This document shows, piece after piece, positions 7,815-16,282 of a stretch of DNA of 59,608 nucleotides. How positions within the stretch are numbered: the first letter of the stretch is position 1; every line of letters begins with the position of its first letter. The DNA is taken from the NCBI GenBank assembly GCA_024401275.1, contig JAKSLJ010000020.1:1-59608 (forward strand). The letters run 5' to 3'. The notes beneath the pieces were generated by a model that saw only the letters and a program-made list of their open reading frames with translations, ran no database searches and was not told the origin of the DNA. A program made the position numbers and the translations under genes. The stretch comes from Bacteroidaceae bacterium. Lineage in GTDB: Bacteria > Bacteroidota > Bacteroidia > Bacteroidales > Bacteroidaceae.

Positions 7815-9149
7815 TTAAAAAGTTTCCCCTTTGGGGGCTAGGGGGCTCTTCATCTGTTCCTCTGTTTCAACAGTTACCTTCTCCTCGTCAAGCTTTGATC
7901 TGTCAAGAGAGAAAACATTGCAGAAGAAGTCATAGACGGCTTGCCGTTTGTTCGGACCAAAGTCGTGGCGCTCATTTGGCAGATGGACATTGAACACCTT
8001 GTCCTTTGCCCCGTAGAATCCGTAAACTTTCTGAAGATAAGGGAATTCCACTTCAGGCACGGTAGAGGTCCAGTCACCGCCGTTGGAAACAATCATCATT
8101 GGGCGTGGAGCAAAGCAAGCCGCGAGCTCCATGTTGCAGGTTTGGTTTCCCGAACGGTGTATCGGCATTCCGCTTTCGCAAGGGCAACCGCCGTCAAACC
8201 ATGAGCACATGGAAACTGTCGGGCAAGATGCTGTGTAGCGGTTGTCAAGGAGAGTGAGCAAGACTGTCTGACTGCCACCGCCAGAGCCACCGTTGCAGCC
8301 GATGCGACTCCTATCAACATCCTTGCGCTGAATCATAAAGTCAAGAATTTTCAGTCCGTGGATGGTCTGCATGATATGAGCCTCAGGAGTGCGGTGAGCT
8401 TCTGCGCCGACTTCCTCTTCGCTCTGCCCCCAAGCGTAAATGTCATAACTTACCGCAATGCTTCCCATGCGAGCGAGTGTGGCGTAACGCTTCTGAAGAT
8501 CTGGGTTATAGCGACCAGCTGCGAAATGTCCGGCAGGACAAATGATAAGCGCTGACTTGTTTTTGGCAGAAGACTTTGCCGGAGTATAGATGGAACCGCA
8601 AATCGTTCTGCCTTCCATAATCGGCAGACGGAAGTTCTGTATGGTGTAGCCATCATATTTGCGAATCTTTCCAAGCAGCGGCTTTGCCTCATAGCATTTT
8701 GCCAGGACAGGATCTATGCCGAGTCGTTCGCGCACCTCTTTCCTCAACAGTTCGCGACGATTTTCCCATTCCGCTGTGTTGTTGTACAAAGACGAAAGGT
8801 AAGCCGTGAACTTCGCACCGTCTTCGGGTTTGCGACGAGGATATTCAAACGGTTTTATTCTGAATGTATTCTTGCCCTGATCCCAAGCTACGAATTCGAA
8901 TGGCGCGCAGATGTTCTTCAAGGTTTCGGCAATGGAATATGGGCGAATGCGAGCATCGGCATATTTCACGATTATTCCGGTAGTATCTACATCATACTTG
9001 AACTTCACGCCAAACTGCTTGGAAAGTTCTGCCATAACCTGAGAGAATGGCTTGGAGAACTGATGCTCATAGTCGTTTTGGGCGCTTGCAGAGAGCGCAA
9101 TTAGCAGGAGCGCAAGGGGTAATGCATAATGCTTAAAGCATGATTTCAT
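7815..9149 (-). CDS. Exported alpha/beta hydrolase, acetyl-xylan-esterase-like
   Basis: The 444-residue protein has a signal peptide (ALLLIALSASAQ). Residues of about 25-105 look like a small N-terminal domain (HQFSKPFSQVMAELSKQFGV) resembling secretin/TonB short N-terminal folds. The rest is an alpha/beta hydrolase: AGRYNPDLQKRYATLARMG, the nucleophile-elbow-like GCNGGSGGGSQT, and a late His in ERHDFGPNKR. This resembles large esterases acting on acylated sugars in Bacteroidetes. The exact nucleophile is uncertain because the elbow reads GCNGGSGGG rather than GxSxG. The last residues (SPLAPKGETF) are encoded by a GC-rich repeat that supplies the stop codon. The substrate is unknown. Confidence 0.8.
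   Translation of the reverse strand: MKSCFKHYALPLALLLIALSASAQNDYEHQFSKPFSQVMAELSKQFGVKFKYDVDTTGIIVKYADARIRPYSIAETLKNICAPFEFVAWDQGKNTFRIKPFEYPRRKPEDGAKFTAYLSSLYNNTAEWENRRELLRKEVRERLGIDPVLAKCYEAKPLLGKIRKYDGYTIQNFRLPIMEGRTICGSIYTPAKSSAKNKSALIICPAGHFAAGRYNPDLQKRYATLARMGSIAVSYDIYAWGQSEEEVGAEAHRTPEAHIMQTIHGLKILDFMIQRKDVDRSRIGCNGGSGGGSQTVLLTLLDNRYTASCPTVSMCSWFDGGCPCESGMPIHRSGNQTCNMELAACFAPRPMMIVSNGGDWTSTVPEVEFPYLQKVYGFYGAKDKVFNVHLPNERHDFGPNKRQAVYDFFCNVFSLDRSKLDEEKVTVETEEQMKSPLAPKGETF
7817..7853. repeat. GC-rich palindromic repeat forming the C-terminus of the hydrolase gene
   Basis: AAGTTTCCCCTTTGGGGG followed by CTAGGGGGCTC is the reverse-complement form of the family unit (GCCCCCTAGCCCCC..GGGGAAAC). 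It encodes the SPLAPKGETF tail. With 7676-7735 it makes an inverted pair about 175 bp across. Confidence 0.85.
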
Positions 9150-9178
9150 GATTTGTTGGCTATTATTTGTTTACGCTG

Positions 9179-9186
9179 CAAAGTTA
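9179..9186 (-). promoter_or_regulatory. -7 box for the hydrolase-kdsA unit
   Basis: The minus strand carries TAACTTTG followed by CAGCG, 30 bp before the hydrolase ATG. I see no good -33 element at the expected distance. Confidence 0.55.
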
Positions 9187-9268
9187 AATTATTAATGCGT
9201 AATGCGGTAAGATGTAATGCGTAATAATGGCTAATATGTTACATTTATGTAAAAAAAAGATTAAAGGC

Positions 9269-9299
9269 TTTGATGATTTGGCAAAAAATATTAATTTTG
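9269..9299 (+). promoter_or_regulatory. Promoter for prfB-mutL-rnr
   Basis: TTTG (9269-9272), a 19-bp spacer and TAATTTTG (9292-9299) match the Bacteroidetes consensus exactly, 20 bp before the prfB ATG. Confidence 0.75.
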
Positions 9300-9319
9300 C
9301 AACATAAATTGCATATATT

Positions 9320-10432
9320 ATGATTACACAAGATCAACTGAAAGATATACAGAAACGTGCTGACGACCTCAAGCGCTATCTTGAAATAGACAAGAAACAG
9401 GTGGAGTTTGAAGAGGAAACTCTTCGCACTCAAGCGCCTGATTTCTGGGACGATGTGGAGCGTGCGCAGGCGCAGATGAAGAAAGTAAAAGGCATAGAAA
9501 AGTGGCTCATCGGCTACAAGAATGTCCGTAACTACACTGACGAAGTGCAGCTTGCCATAGATTTCTACAAAGAAGAGATGGTGACGGAAGAGGAAGTTGA
9601 CGAGGCTTATCAGAAGGCTATCAGCGCTATTGAGGACCTTGAGCTGATGAACATGCTCGGTCAGGAAGAGGATTCCATGGATTGCGTGCTGAAGATAAAC
9701 TCCGGTGCCGGCGGTACGGAGAGCCAGGATTGGGCTTCCATGCTTATGCGAATGTATATGCGATGGGCTGAGGCTAACGGTCATACCGTCTCAATAACCA
9801 ACCTTCAGGACGGTGATGAGGCTGGCATCAAGCAGGTTACGATGGATATCAAGGGCGGAGACTATCCTTATGGCTACCTCAAAAGCGAGAATGGCGTTCA
9901 CCGACTTGTGCGCGTTTCGCCTTTCAATGCTCAGGGAAAGCGCATGACGAGCTTCGCCTCCGTCTTTGTCACTCCGCTCGTTGACGATACAATCACCGTG
10001 GAGGTTGATATGGCAAAGGTCAGCTGGGATACTTTCCGCAGCTCTGGTGCCGGTGGTCAGAATGTGAACAAGGTGGAGTCGGGTGTCCGTTTGCGCTATC
10101 AGTTCAAGGATCCATATACTGGCGAGGAAGAGGAAATCCTCATTGAAAATACTGAAACTCGCGACCAGCCAAAGAACCGCGAGAACGCTATGCGCCACCT
10201 CCGTTCAATACTTTACGACAAGGAGATGAAGCACCGCATGGAGGAGCGTGCAAAGGTGGAGGCAGGAAAGAAGAAGATAGAGTGGGGTAGTCAGATCCGC
10301 AGCTATGTCTTCGACGACCGCCGCGTAAAAGACCACCGCACAAATTTCCAGACTTCAGATGTAGATGCCGTAATGGACGGCAAGATAGACGGCTTCATAA
10401 AGGCATTCCTTATGAGTCAGCAAGAGGAATAG
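9320..10432 (+). CDS. prfB: Peptide chain release factor 2
   Basis: RF2 terminates translation at UGA and UAA. The 370-residue frame carries the stop-codon-reading tripeptide SPF at 200-202 and the catalytic GGQ at 245-247 (SSGAGGQNVNKVESG). In many bacteria prfB needs a programmed +1 frameshift at an in-frame UGA near codon 26. Here the frame is continuous: the matching site reads KRYLEIDKK, encoded by TATCTTGAAATA where the frameshift site would read TATCTTTGAC, so this self-regulation is absent. It starts a likely operon: the mutL ATG begins 5 bp after the prfB stop. Confidence 0.97.
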   Translation: MITQDQLKDIQKRADDLKRYLEIDKKQVEFEEETLRTQAPDFWDDVERAQAQMKKVKGIEKWLIGYKNVRNYTDEVQLAIDFYKEEMVTEEEVDEAYQKAISAIEDLELMNMLGQEEDSMDCVLKINSGAGGTESQDWASMLMRMYMRWAEANGHTVSITNLQDGDEAGIKQVTMDIKGGDYPYGYLKSENGVHRLVRVSPFNAQGKRMTSFASVFVTPLVDDTITVEVDMAKVSWDTFRSSGAGGQNVNKVESGVRLRYQFKDPYTGEEEEILIENTETRDQPKNRENAMRHLRSILYDKEMKHRMEERAKVEAGKKKIEWGSQIRSYVFDDRRVKDHRTNFQTSDVDAVMDGKIDGFIKAFLMSQQEE

Positions 10433-10436
10433 ACAC

Positions 10437-12317
10437 ATGGATATTATACAACTTCTCCCAGATACCGTAGCCAACCAGATAGCCGCTGGTGAGGTTATAG
10501 AGCGTCCTGCATCAGTCATAAAGGAACTGGTGGAGAACTCTATCGATGCCGGTGCGCAGCATATCAATGTGGTTGTGGTAGATGCGGGAAAGACACTTAT
10601 ACGAGTCATTGACGACGGCAAGGGAATGTCGCCGACGGATGCGCGACTGGCTTTCGAACATCATGCCACATCGAAAATCCGCAAGGCAGACGACCTCTTT
10701 GCATTGCATACAATGGGATTCCGAGGCGAGGCTTTGGCAACGATAGCCGCTGTAGCCCAAGTGGAACTTCGCACCCGACAAAAGGAAGACGAGATAGGTA
10801 CTCTGATAAACATCGCAGGTAGTAAGGTGGAGAACCAGGATGTGGTTTCATGTCCGCCGGGAAGTAGTTTCTCTGTGAAGAACATCTTCTTCAATATCCC
10901 TGCTCGCCGAAAGTTCCTTAAAGGTGATGCAGCCGAGCTGAACCACATAACGACAATCTTCGAGCGCATAGCTCTCGTCTATCCTGAGATTTCCTTCACT
11001 CTCCATGTTGGCGAGATGGAGAAGTATAATCTTCGTGCCGGTCAGCAGCTCCAGCGCATCGTTGACATCTTCGGCGCAAAGATGCAGCAGGATCTCGTGC
11101 CGGTGAATGTTGAAACGACTATCTGCAAACTCACAGGTTTCGTTGGTAAGCCTGCTTCCTCCAAGAAGAAAGGTGCCAAGCAGTTCTTCTTCGTGAACGG
11201 TCGCTATATGCGTCATCCTTATTTCCATAAGGCTGTTACTCAGGCAGTTGAGCGAATGATAACCGCTGGCGAGCAGATACCATATTTCCTTTATCTTGAT
11301 GTCAGCCCAGAGAATATTGATGTCAATGTAAGTCCAACAAAGACGGAAATAAAGTTTGAGAATGAGCAGACTATCTGGCAGATAATAAATGCTGCAATAA
11401 AAGACTCTATCGGTCAGTTCTCTGAAATCCCGTCAATAGATTTCGGCTCTGAAGGTCGTATTGAGATACCTGTCTTTGGCGATGGCGACTTGGGCGATTC
11501 TGCTCCTGGTGTAAAACTGAACTCAAGTTATAATCCGTTTAAGAGCACAGGTCATGCACAGGGTGGAAGTTCCCGTGGCAGTGCTGGTTCATATTTGCCA
11601 AAGCGTTCGGCAGCACCTGCTGATTGGGAAGTGTTTTATGAAGCAACAAAGAATCTGGACACGCTGACGGGAGATTCTGCCGCAGGTTCGGAGTCGCAGG
11701 AAGGTTTCTTCTCTCACGCACTCACACCAGAGCAGGAAACAGAACGACGCAAGCAGTCGCTCATAGAGGACAAATCTTCGGTGCATTACCAGTACAAAGG
11801 ACAGTATATCATGACTGCTGTTAAGTCTGGTTTGATGGTTATTGACCAGCATCGTGCCCATGTCCGCATACTCTATGAACGCTTTATGAAGCAGCTCGAC
11901 AGTCGCAAGGCACCGTCGCAGAAGGTCCTTTTCCCAGAGATTATCTCTTTCACCGGCGAAGAGGAGCAGACTTTAACGGACATCAACGACAGTCTAACTG
12001 CTCTCGGCTTTGAACTGACATCCCTCGGTGGTGGCAGCTATGCCATCAACGGTACGCCAGCAGGTGTGGAGGGCATAAACATCGTAAAACTCCTTCAGGA
12101 CATCATCTCGTCAGTCGGAGCGTCGGCAAAGGAGACGGTAAACTCCATCATTGCAGAGCGACTTGCCAACAACGCTGCCATCAGCTATGGCGAGATTCTG
12201 GGCGATAAGGAGATGGAGCAGCTCGTAGCCGACTTGTTCTGCTGCTCAAATGTCAATTACACGCCGTCGGGCAAGAACATCATGACGATAATTGATGACA
12301 TAGAAAACAGATTCTGA
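10437..12317 (+). CDS. mutL: DNA mismatch repair protein MutL
   Basis: MutL links mismatch recognition by MutS to strand removal. The N-terminal GHKL ATPase is intact: ELVENSIDAGA, DDGKGM, GFRGEAL and an NGRYMRHP region. A poorly conserved linker (about 340-440) joins the C-terminal dimerisation domain. The endonuclease signature DQHAxxExxxxE reads DQHRAHVRILYE at 470-481, losing the first Ala and the central Glu, and the C-terminal CPHGRP-type motif reads NYTPSGKN. The protein may therefore lack the canonical metal-dependent nickase, or use a diverged site. It sits between prfB and rnr. Confidence 0.95.
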   Translation: MDIIQLLPDTVANQIAAGEVIERPASVIKELVENSIDAGAQHINVVVVDAGKTLIRVIDDGKGMSPTDARLAFEHHATSKIRKADDLFALHTMGFRGEALATIAAVAQVELRTRQKEDEIGTLINIAGSKVENQDVVSCPPGSSFSVKNIFFNIPARRKFLKGDAAELNHITTIFERIALVYPEISFTLHVGEMEKYNLRAGQQLQRIVDIFGAKMQQDLVPVNVETTICKLTGFVGKPASSKKKGAKQFFFVNGRYMRHPYFHKAVTQAVERMITAGEQIPYFLYLDVSPENIDVNVSPTKTEIKFENEQTIWQIINAAIKDSIGQFSEIPSIDFGSEGRIEIPVFGDGDLGDSAPGVKLNSSYNPFKSTGHAQGGSSRGSAGSYLPKRSAAPADWEVFYEATKNLDTLTGDSAAGSESQEGFFSHALTPEQETERRKQSLIEDKSSVHYQYKGQYIMTAVKSGLMVIDQHRAHVRILYERFMKQLDSRKAPSQKVLFPEIISFTGEEEQTLTDINDSLTALGFELTSLGGGSYAINGTPAGVEGINIVKLLQDIISSVGASAKETVNSIIAERLANNAAISYGEILGDKEMEQLVADLFCCSNVNYTPSGKNIMTIIDDIENRF

Positions 12318-12324
12318 GAACAAT

Positions 12325-12352
12325 ATTCTCCAACGAGTTCGCCGGAGAATAA
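12325..12352 (+). other. Small inverted repeat between mutL and rnr
   Basis: TATTCTCC and GGAGAATA flank a short GC-containing loop in the 49-bp mutL-rnr gap. There is no T-run, so I read it as an mRNA hairpin rather than a terminator. Confidence 0.4.
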
Positions 12353-12366
12353 TAAACTTATATACC

Positions 12367-14652
12367 ATGAGCAAAAAAACTAAGAAAGGTGGCGGAAAAC
12401 TCTCCTTGGCTAAGGTTTCGGAGGCTTTGACCGCATTGTTCAACAACAATCCTGAGAAAACTCTCTCATTCAAGCAAATCTTCAAGGCTCTTCATCTTGA
12501 CAGTCATCCTAAGAAAATGCTTGCTATCCAGGTGCTTGAGGAAATGGAATGGGACGACTATCTTTCTCGTGTAGCAGACAATAGCTACAAGCTCAACCAG
12601 AAATCGCAGGTGCAGATAGGCACTTTCATTCGCAAGGGAAACGGTCGCAACAGTTTCCAACCGGATGAAGGCGGCAGTCCTGTGCTCGTTACGGAGCGCA
12701 ACTCTATGTTTGCACTCAATGGCGACAAGGTGCGTGTGTCGTATCTTGCCCGCAAGCGCAACCATACGAAGGAGGCTATCGTTACTGAAATCTTGCAGCG
12801 AGCCCGCGAACAGTTTGTCGGCAAACTGACTGTGGAGAAGGATTTTGCTTTCCTTACTCCTGACAATAATACTATCGGTCGAGACATCTTCATTCCAAGA
12901 AACAAGGTTAAGAAGGGTGTTACCGGCGATAAGGCTGTGGCAAAGGTCATTGCATGGCCTGACGAGCAGCATCAGACGATTCTCGGCGAAGTCGTGGATA
13001 TCCTCGGTCAGCAGGGCGACAACGATGCTGAGATGCACTCTATCCTTGCTCAGTATAATCTTCCGTATAAGTATCCTCAGGCAGTGGAAGATGCAGCAAA
13101 CCAGATTCCTGCTGAGATTTCCGAAGAGGAAATCGCTCGTCGCGAGGACTTCCGCAACACTACCACTTTCACCATCGACCCACATGATGCGAAGGACTTT
13201 GACGATGCTCTTTCCATCAAGAAACTTAAGGATAATCTTTGGGAAGTGGGCGTGCATATCGCTGATGTGTCGCATTATGTCCTCGAAGGCAGCATAATTG
13301 ATCGTGAGGCACAGAAGCGTGCTACGAGTGTTTATCTCGTTGACCGCACTATCCCGATGCTTCCAGAACGACTCTGTAACTTCATTTGCTCGCTTCGTCC
13401 TGACGAGGAGAAGCTGGCTTACTCGGCAGTGTTCAATATGAACGAAAAGGGTGAGGTAAAGAATTGGCGACTGGTTCATACCGTCATAAAGTCTGACCGC
13501 CGCTTTGCATACGAGGAGGTGCAGCAGAAGATTGACGCTTTCAAACTTGAGAATAAGTCGGAGAGCGAGCAGTTCAGCGCTTATCAGCAGATCATGGCTG
13601 AGGACTTCAAGGGAAAGGAAAACGACTTCCTCAACGAATGCCTTACGCTTGATTTCCTTGCTAAGAAGCTCCGTGACAAGCGATTCAAGAATGGTGCTGT
13701 GAAATTCGACCGCGAAGAGCTTCGCTTTGACATTGACGAGAAAGGCAAGCCTACCCGCTGTTATTTCAAGAAGAGTCTCGATGCCAACCAGCTTATTGAG
13801 GAATTCATGCTTCTAGCCAACCGCTATGTGGCGGAAATGATAGGAAAGACCTCCTCTAACTCCTCCACAGGAGGAAAAGACCGTCCGGATGGCATTACTC
13901 CCCCTTGTGGGGGAGGCAGAGGGGGTCGTAAGCCAAAGACTCTCCCTTACCGTATTCACGACTCGCCAGATCCTGAGAAGCTCGAAACGCTCCGCTCGTT
14001 CATCACTCGCTTCGGCTTGAAGATGAAGAGTGACGGCACAAAGGGACAGACTTCGCGCTCGCTCAACCAACTCATGGACGATATCAACGGCAAACCAGAG
14101 CAGAAACTCATTGAGACTGTTGCCCTTCGTGCCATGATGAAGGCTAAGTACAGCGTTCATAATATCGGTCACTTCGGTCTTGCATTCGACTATTATACTC
14201 ACTTCACTTCGCCTATCCGTCGCTATCCTGACACTATGGTTCATCGCCTTCTTACCCGCTATCAGGACGGTGGTCGCTCAGCAAGCGAAAGCAAGTATGA
14301 GGATCTCTGCGAGCACTCTTCCGATATGGAACAGATTGCTGCTCAGGCAGAGCGCGAGAGCATCAAGTACAAGATGGTGGAATTCATGGGCGAATATATC
14401 GGTGAGGAATTTGATGCGCATATCTCTGGCATCACCTCCCACGGCATATACTGCGAGATTGACGAGAACCACTGCGAAGGACTTATCCTTGTGCATGACC
14501 TTGACGATGACTACTATGAGTTTGACGAGAAGAACTACTGCATGATAGGTCGTCGCCGTCATCATCGCTACCAGCTTGGCGATGCCATCCGCATTAAGGT
14601 GGCAAAAGCTAATGTGGAGCGCCGCCAGCTTGACTTTGTGTTGGCTGAATAA
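12367..14652 (+). CDS. rnr: Ribonuclease R, with a repeat-derived insertion
   Basis: RNase R is a 3'-5' exoribonuclease that degrades structured RNA. The 761-residue protein has an N-terminal winged-helix region, cold-shock domains, the RNB catalytic domain with DPHDAKDFDDALS acidic residues (about 271-284), and a C-terminal S1 domain (GEEFDAHISGITSHGIYCEI). Between AEMIGK and LPYRIHD (about residues 495-522) lies a Gly/Ser/Pro stretch (SSNSSTGGKDRP, TPPCGGGRGGRK) encoded by a 78-bp GC-rich element with inverted ends; it keeps the frame. The insertion falls in a loop of the RNB domain, so activity may be kept. No promoter of its own is evident. Confidence 0.95.
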   Translation: MSKKTKKGGGKLSLAKVSEALTALFNNNPEKTLSFKQIFKALHLDSHPKKMLAIQVLEEMEWDDYLSRVADNSYKLNQKSQVQIGTFIRKGNGRNSFQPDEGGSPVLVTERNSMFALNGDKVRVSYLARKRNHTKEAIVTEILQRAREQFVGKLTVEKDFAFLTPDNNTIGRDIFIPRNKVKKGVTGDKAVAKVIAWPDEQHQTILGEVVDILGQQGDNDAEMHSILAQYNLPYKYPQAVEDAANQIPAEISEEEIARREDFRNTTTFTIDPHDAKDFDDALSIKKLKDNLWEVGVHIADVSHYVLEGSIIDREAQKRATSVYLVDRTIPMLPERLCNFICSLRPDEEKLAYSAVFNMNEKGEVKNWRLVHTVIKSDRRFAYEEVQQKIDAFKLENKSESEQFSAYQQIMAEDFKGKENDFLNECLTLDFLAKKLRDKRFKNGAVKFDREELRFDIDEKGKPTRCYFKKSLDANQLIEEFMLLANRYVAEMIGKTSSNSSTGGKDRPDGITPPCGGGRGGRKPKTLPYRIHDSPDPEKLETLRSFITRFGLKMKSDGTKGQTSRSLNQLMDDINGKPEQKLIETVALRAMMKAKYSVHNIGHFGLAFDYYTHFTSPIRRYPDTMVHRLLTRYQDGGRSASESKYEDLCEHSSDMEQIAAQAERESIKYKMVEFMGEYIGEEFDAHISGITSHGIYCEIDENHCEGLILVHDLDDDYYEFDEKNYCMIGRRRHHRYQLGDAIRIKVAKANVERRQLDFVLAE
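13849..13926. repeat. 78-bp GC-rich element with inverted ends inside rnr
   Basis: The left end ACCTCCTCTAACTCCTCCAC and the reverse complement of the right end (ACCCCCTCTGCCTCCCCCAC) match over about 20 bp with few differences. Inner GGAGGA and CCCCCTTG stretches make each end palindromic too. The length is a multiple of three and the insertion is in frame. Confidence 0.85.
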
Positions 14653-14736
14653 AGCCCCCCTAGCCCCCGAACTTGCCGAAGGCCAGTCGCGAACGATAGC
14701 GAGTCCGAAAGGATGCGCAGCACAAGGGGGAATTTT
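14652..14736. repeat. GC-rich repeat downstream of rnr
   Basis: AAAGCCCCCCTAGCCCCCGA ... ACAAGGGGGAATTTTT belongs to the same family, with a longer centre containing GGCCAGTCGCGAACGATAGC. It directly abuts the rnr stop and could fold as a terminator followed by a T-run. Confidence 0.8.
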
Positions 14737-14760
14737 TAATAGTTTTTAACCGAACGATAA

Positions 14761-15132
14761 ATGGAAAAATATCCTTCAAAACACATAAAAGTTCCCCCTT
14801 TGGGGGCTAGGGGGCTTTTATTGCTTCTATTTGTGATTGCAATAGCCGTTTATTATGCCGTTAATCCTGAGGGTGTGTGGTGGTTTCCTAAATGTGGGTT
14901 ATATCAGCTAACGGGACTTAAATGTCCTATTTGTGGTGCGCAGCGTGCAGCGCATCAGTTCCTGCACGGTAACTTCCTCTCCGCTTTCCATTATAATTAC
15001 TTTCTTCCTTTTTCCGCTGTGTATTGGCTAGTCGCTTTGGTCATTACCCGCAAAGACCTCACTCGCGCCTTTTATCTTTACTGCCTTTTGGCTTTCCTTT
15101 GGGCAATACTGCGCAATATTATCGGTTTGTAA
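14761..15132 (+). CDS. DUF2752 family small membrane protein
   Basis: The 123-residue protein has about three membrane segments and the family signature KCPICGAQRA, preceded by FPKCGLYQLTG. DUF2752 proteins are short membrane proteins of unknown role common in Bacteroidetes and actinobacteria; the paired cysteines suggest metal or redox binding, unproven. Residues 10-17 (KVPPLGAR) are encoded by a GC-rich repeat inserted just before the first membrane helix, so the native N-terminus was probably different. It follows rnr by 108 bp, most of it repeat sequence. Confidence 0.85.
   Translation: MEKYPSKHIKVPPLGARGLLLLLFVIAIAVYYAVNPEGVWWFPKCGLYQLTGLKCPICGAQRAAHQFLHGNFLSAFHYNYFLPFSAVYWLVALVITRKDLTRAFYLYCLLAFLWAILRNIIGL
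14787..14819. repeat. GC-rich repeat inside the DUF2752 reading frame
   Basis: AAAAGTTCCCCCTTTGGGGG then CTAGGGGGCTTTT is in reverse orientation to the element at 14652. Together they form an inverted pair about 168 bp long ending in AAAGCCCCC on both sides. Confidence 0.85.
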
Positions 15133-15226
15133 TGCAAAGCAAAACTCCTAGGAAAACGATGCAAAACTCCTAGGGTTGCGAGGCTAAATCAGTGGCTAAT
15201 GCCACAGACACGGGGGCTGGTCGGTG

Positions 15227-15331
15227 GAGTGGGCATGAGCAGAGTGGGCATGAGCAGAGTAGGCATGAGCAGAGTGGGTATGAGCAGAGTGGGCATGAGC
15301 GGAGTGGGCATGAGCGGAGTGGGCATGAGCC
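15227..15331. repeat. 15-bp minisatellite, 7 copies
   Basis: GAGTGGGCATGAGCA is repeated seven times head to tail with single-base variants. It begins 16 bp before the end of the transposase-like gene on the opposite strand. No spacers separate the units, so it is not a CRISPR array. A duplicated motif GCAAAACTCCTAGG lies just before it (about 15136-15177). Confidence 0.9.
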
Positions 15332-15346
15332 CCAGTGTGATAGGCG

Positions 15347-16282
15347 TCAGCCTGTCGTCTTTTTCAGCACAAATGCCGCGTCAGATCCCAGTTTGCAAAT
15401 ATCTTCGGCAAGAGCGTTTAGGTTATGGAAACGTTCGTAGTCAGAAGAGCCTTGCAAGTCTTCTTGCCATGGAGCCAAGATTAGTAGAGCGCCTGCTGCA
15501 CAAGCATCGAAGCGGCTTTTCTCGGGTTTCCAATAGTTTCCTATTGGGGATGATTGAAGATGGATCAGACGATAGTGATGTTGTAGGCATTCGTTTTTTA
15601 TGCGCTTCTCGCACTCGCTTATGCCTGGCGTTACCAAAACATCGCCTTGTTCGGCAATGCTTATCAGCCGCTTATGTTCTTCCTGCCAAAATATGGTCTG
15701 CTCTGTAGGGATGAATATTGATTGGGAATCGTCAATCATCCTTCTATGGAAAAATACTTGCGTCTTTTCCGGATGACGTAACAGCAGAAAGTTACCAAAA
15801 GCACCATAACGTATGCCGTTGATCTCCAGACACAGGGCTCTTTGCATCACTTTGGCATGAGTATGTCTTACAAGCCAACGGAATGGATTTGCGTGTAGAT
15901 ATGCCTTCCAGTTTTCCAATTGTCCTTCTCGCATAAGGATGCGGTCGTTGAAATTATCTTCAAAAAGGGCTCCTTCTCCGTAGGCTCTGCTTACGCCGCC
16001 TTTAAATGCTCCAATGATTGTTCCGAGATTTTTCTTTGGAGGCAAAAGATCACTTATATGCAGTATTATATGAATATGGTCTGGCATCATGCAGACCTTC
16101 CACACTTCCACCATTGGATAAACGGAGTGGATTTTGGGAATCTCTTCGAAAAGAACTTTCTTGCCTAATGGAGAGAGATTTGTTATAGGATAGTCGTTGT
16201 CATTAGGAGAAGCTTTAATGCTACCATCGATATAACCTAAAACGTTTTTTCGTCCTTCTACAACTACTGTAACCAAAATCAT
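15347..16282 (-). CDS. REP-associated (Y1/HUH) transposase-like protein, apparent 5' frameshift
   Basis: The frame encodes 311 residues with the HUH motif MMPDHIHIILHI (His69, His71) and a later WKAYLHANPF segment that probably holds the active tyrosine; this is the RAYT/IS200-like single-strand transposase family. The start shown (16282) lies inside what looks like the first beta strand. A matching N-terminus, MEKKPIYITDKGWMYETEHS, is encoded in another frame from an ATG at 16373; removing one A from the A5 run near 16308-16312 would join the two. So it may be inactive, or may be restored by slippage. The long C-terminal part (about 150-311) is unlike the core family. No insertion-sequence ends are evident. 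Confidence 0.75.
   Translation of the reverse strand: MILVTVVVEGRKNVLGYIDGSIKASPNDNDYPITNLSPLGKKVLFEEIPKIHSVYPMVEVWKVCMMPDHIHIILHISDLLPPKKNLGTIIGAFKGGVSRAYGEGALFEDNFNDRILMREGQLENWKAYLHANPFRWLVRHTHAKVMQRALCLEINGIRYGAFGNFLLLRHPEKTQVFFHRRMIDDSQSIFIPTEQTIFWQEEHKRLISIAEQGDVLVTPGISECEKRIKNECLQHHYRLIHLQSSPIGNYWKPEKSRFDACAAGALLILAPWQEDLQGSSDYERFHNLNALAEDICKLGSDAAFVLKKTTG

Noticed and set aside
14652-14819. A small RNA gene between rnr and DUF2752
   Set aside because: The sequence is explained by the palindromic repeat family and no promoter is present.
15199-15708. Plus-strand open frame with repeated GVGMSR peptides
   Set aside because: It is a translation of the 15-bp array and runs antisense through the transposase-like gene; no promoter or homology.
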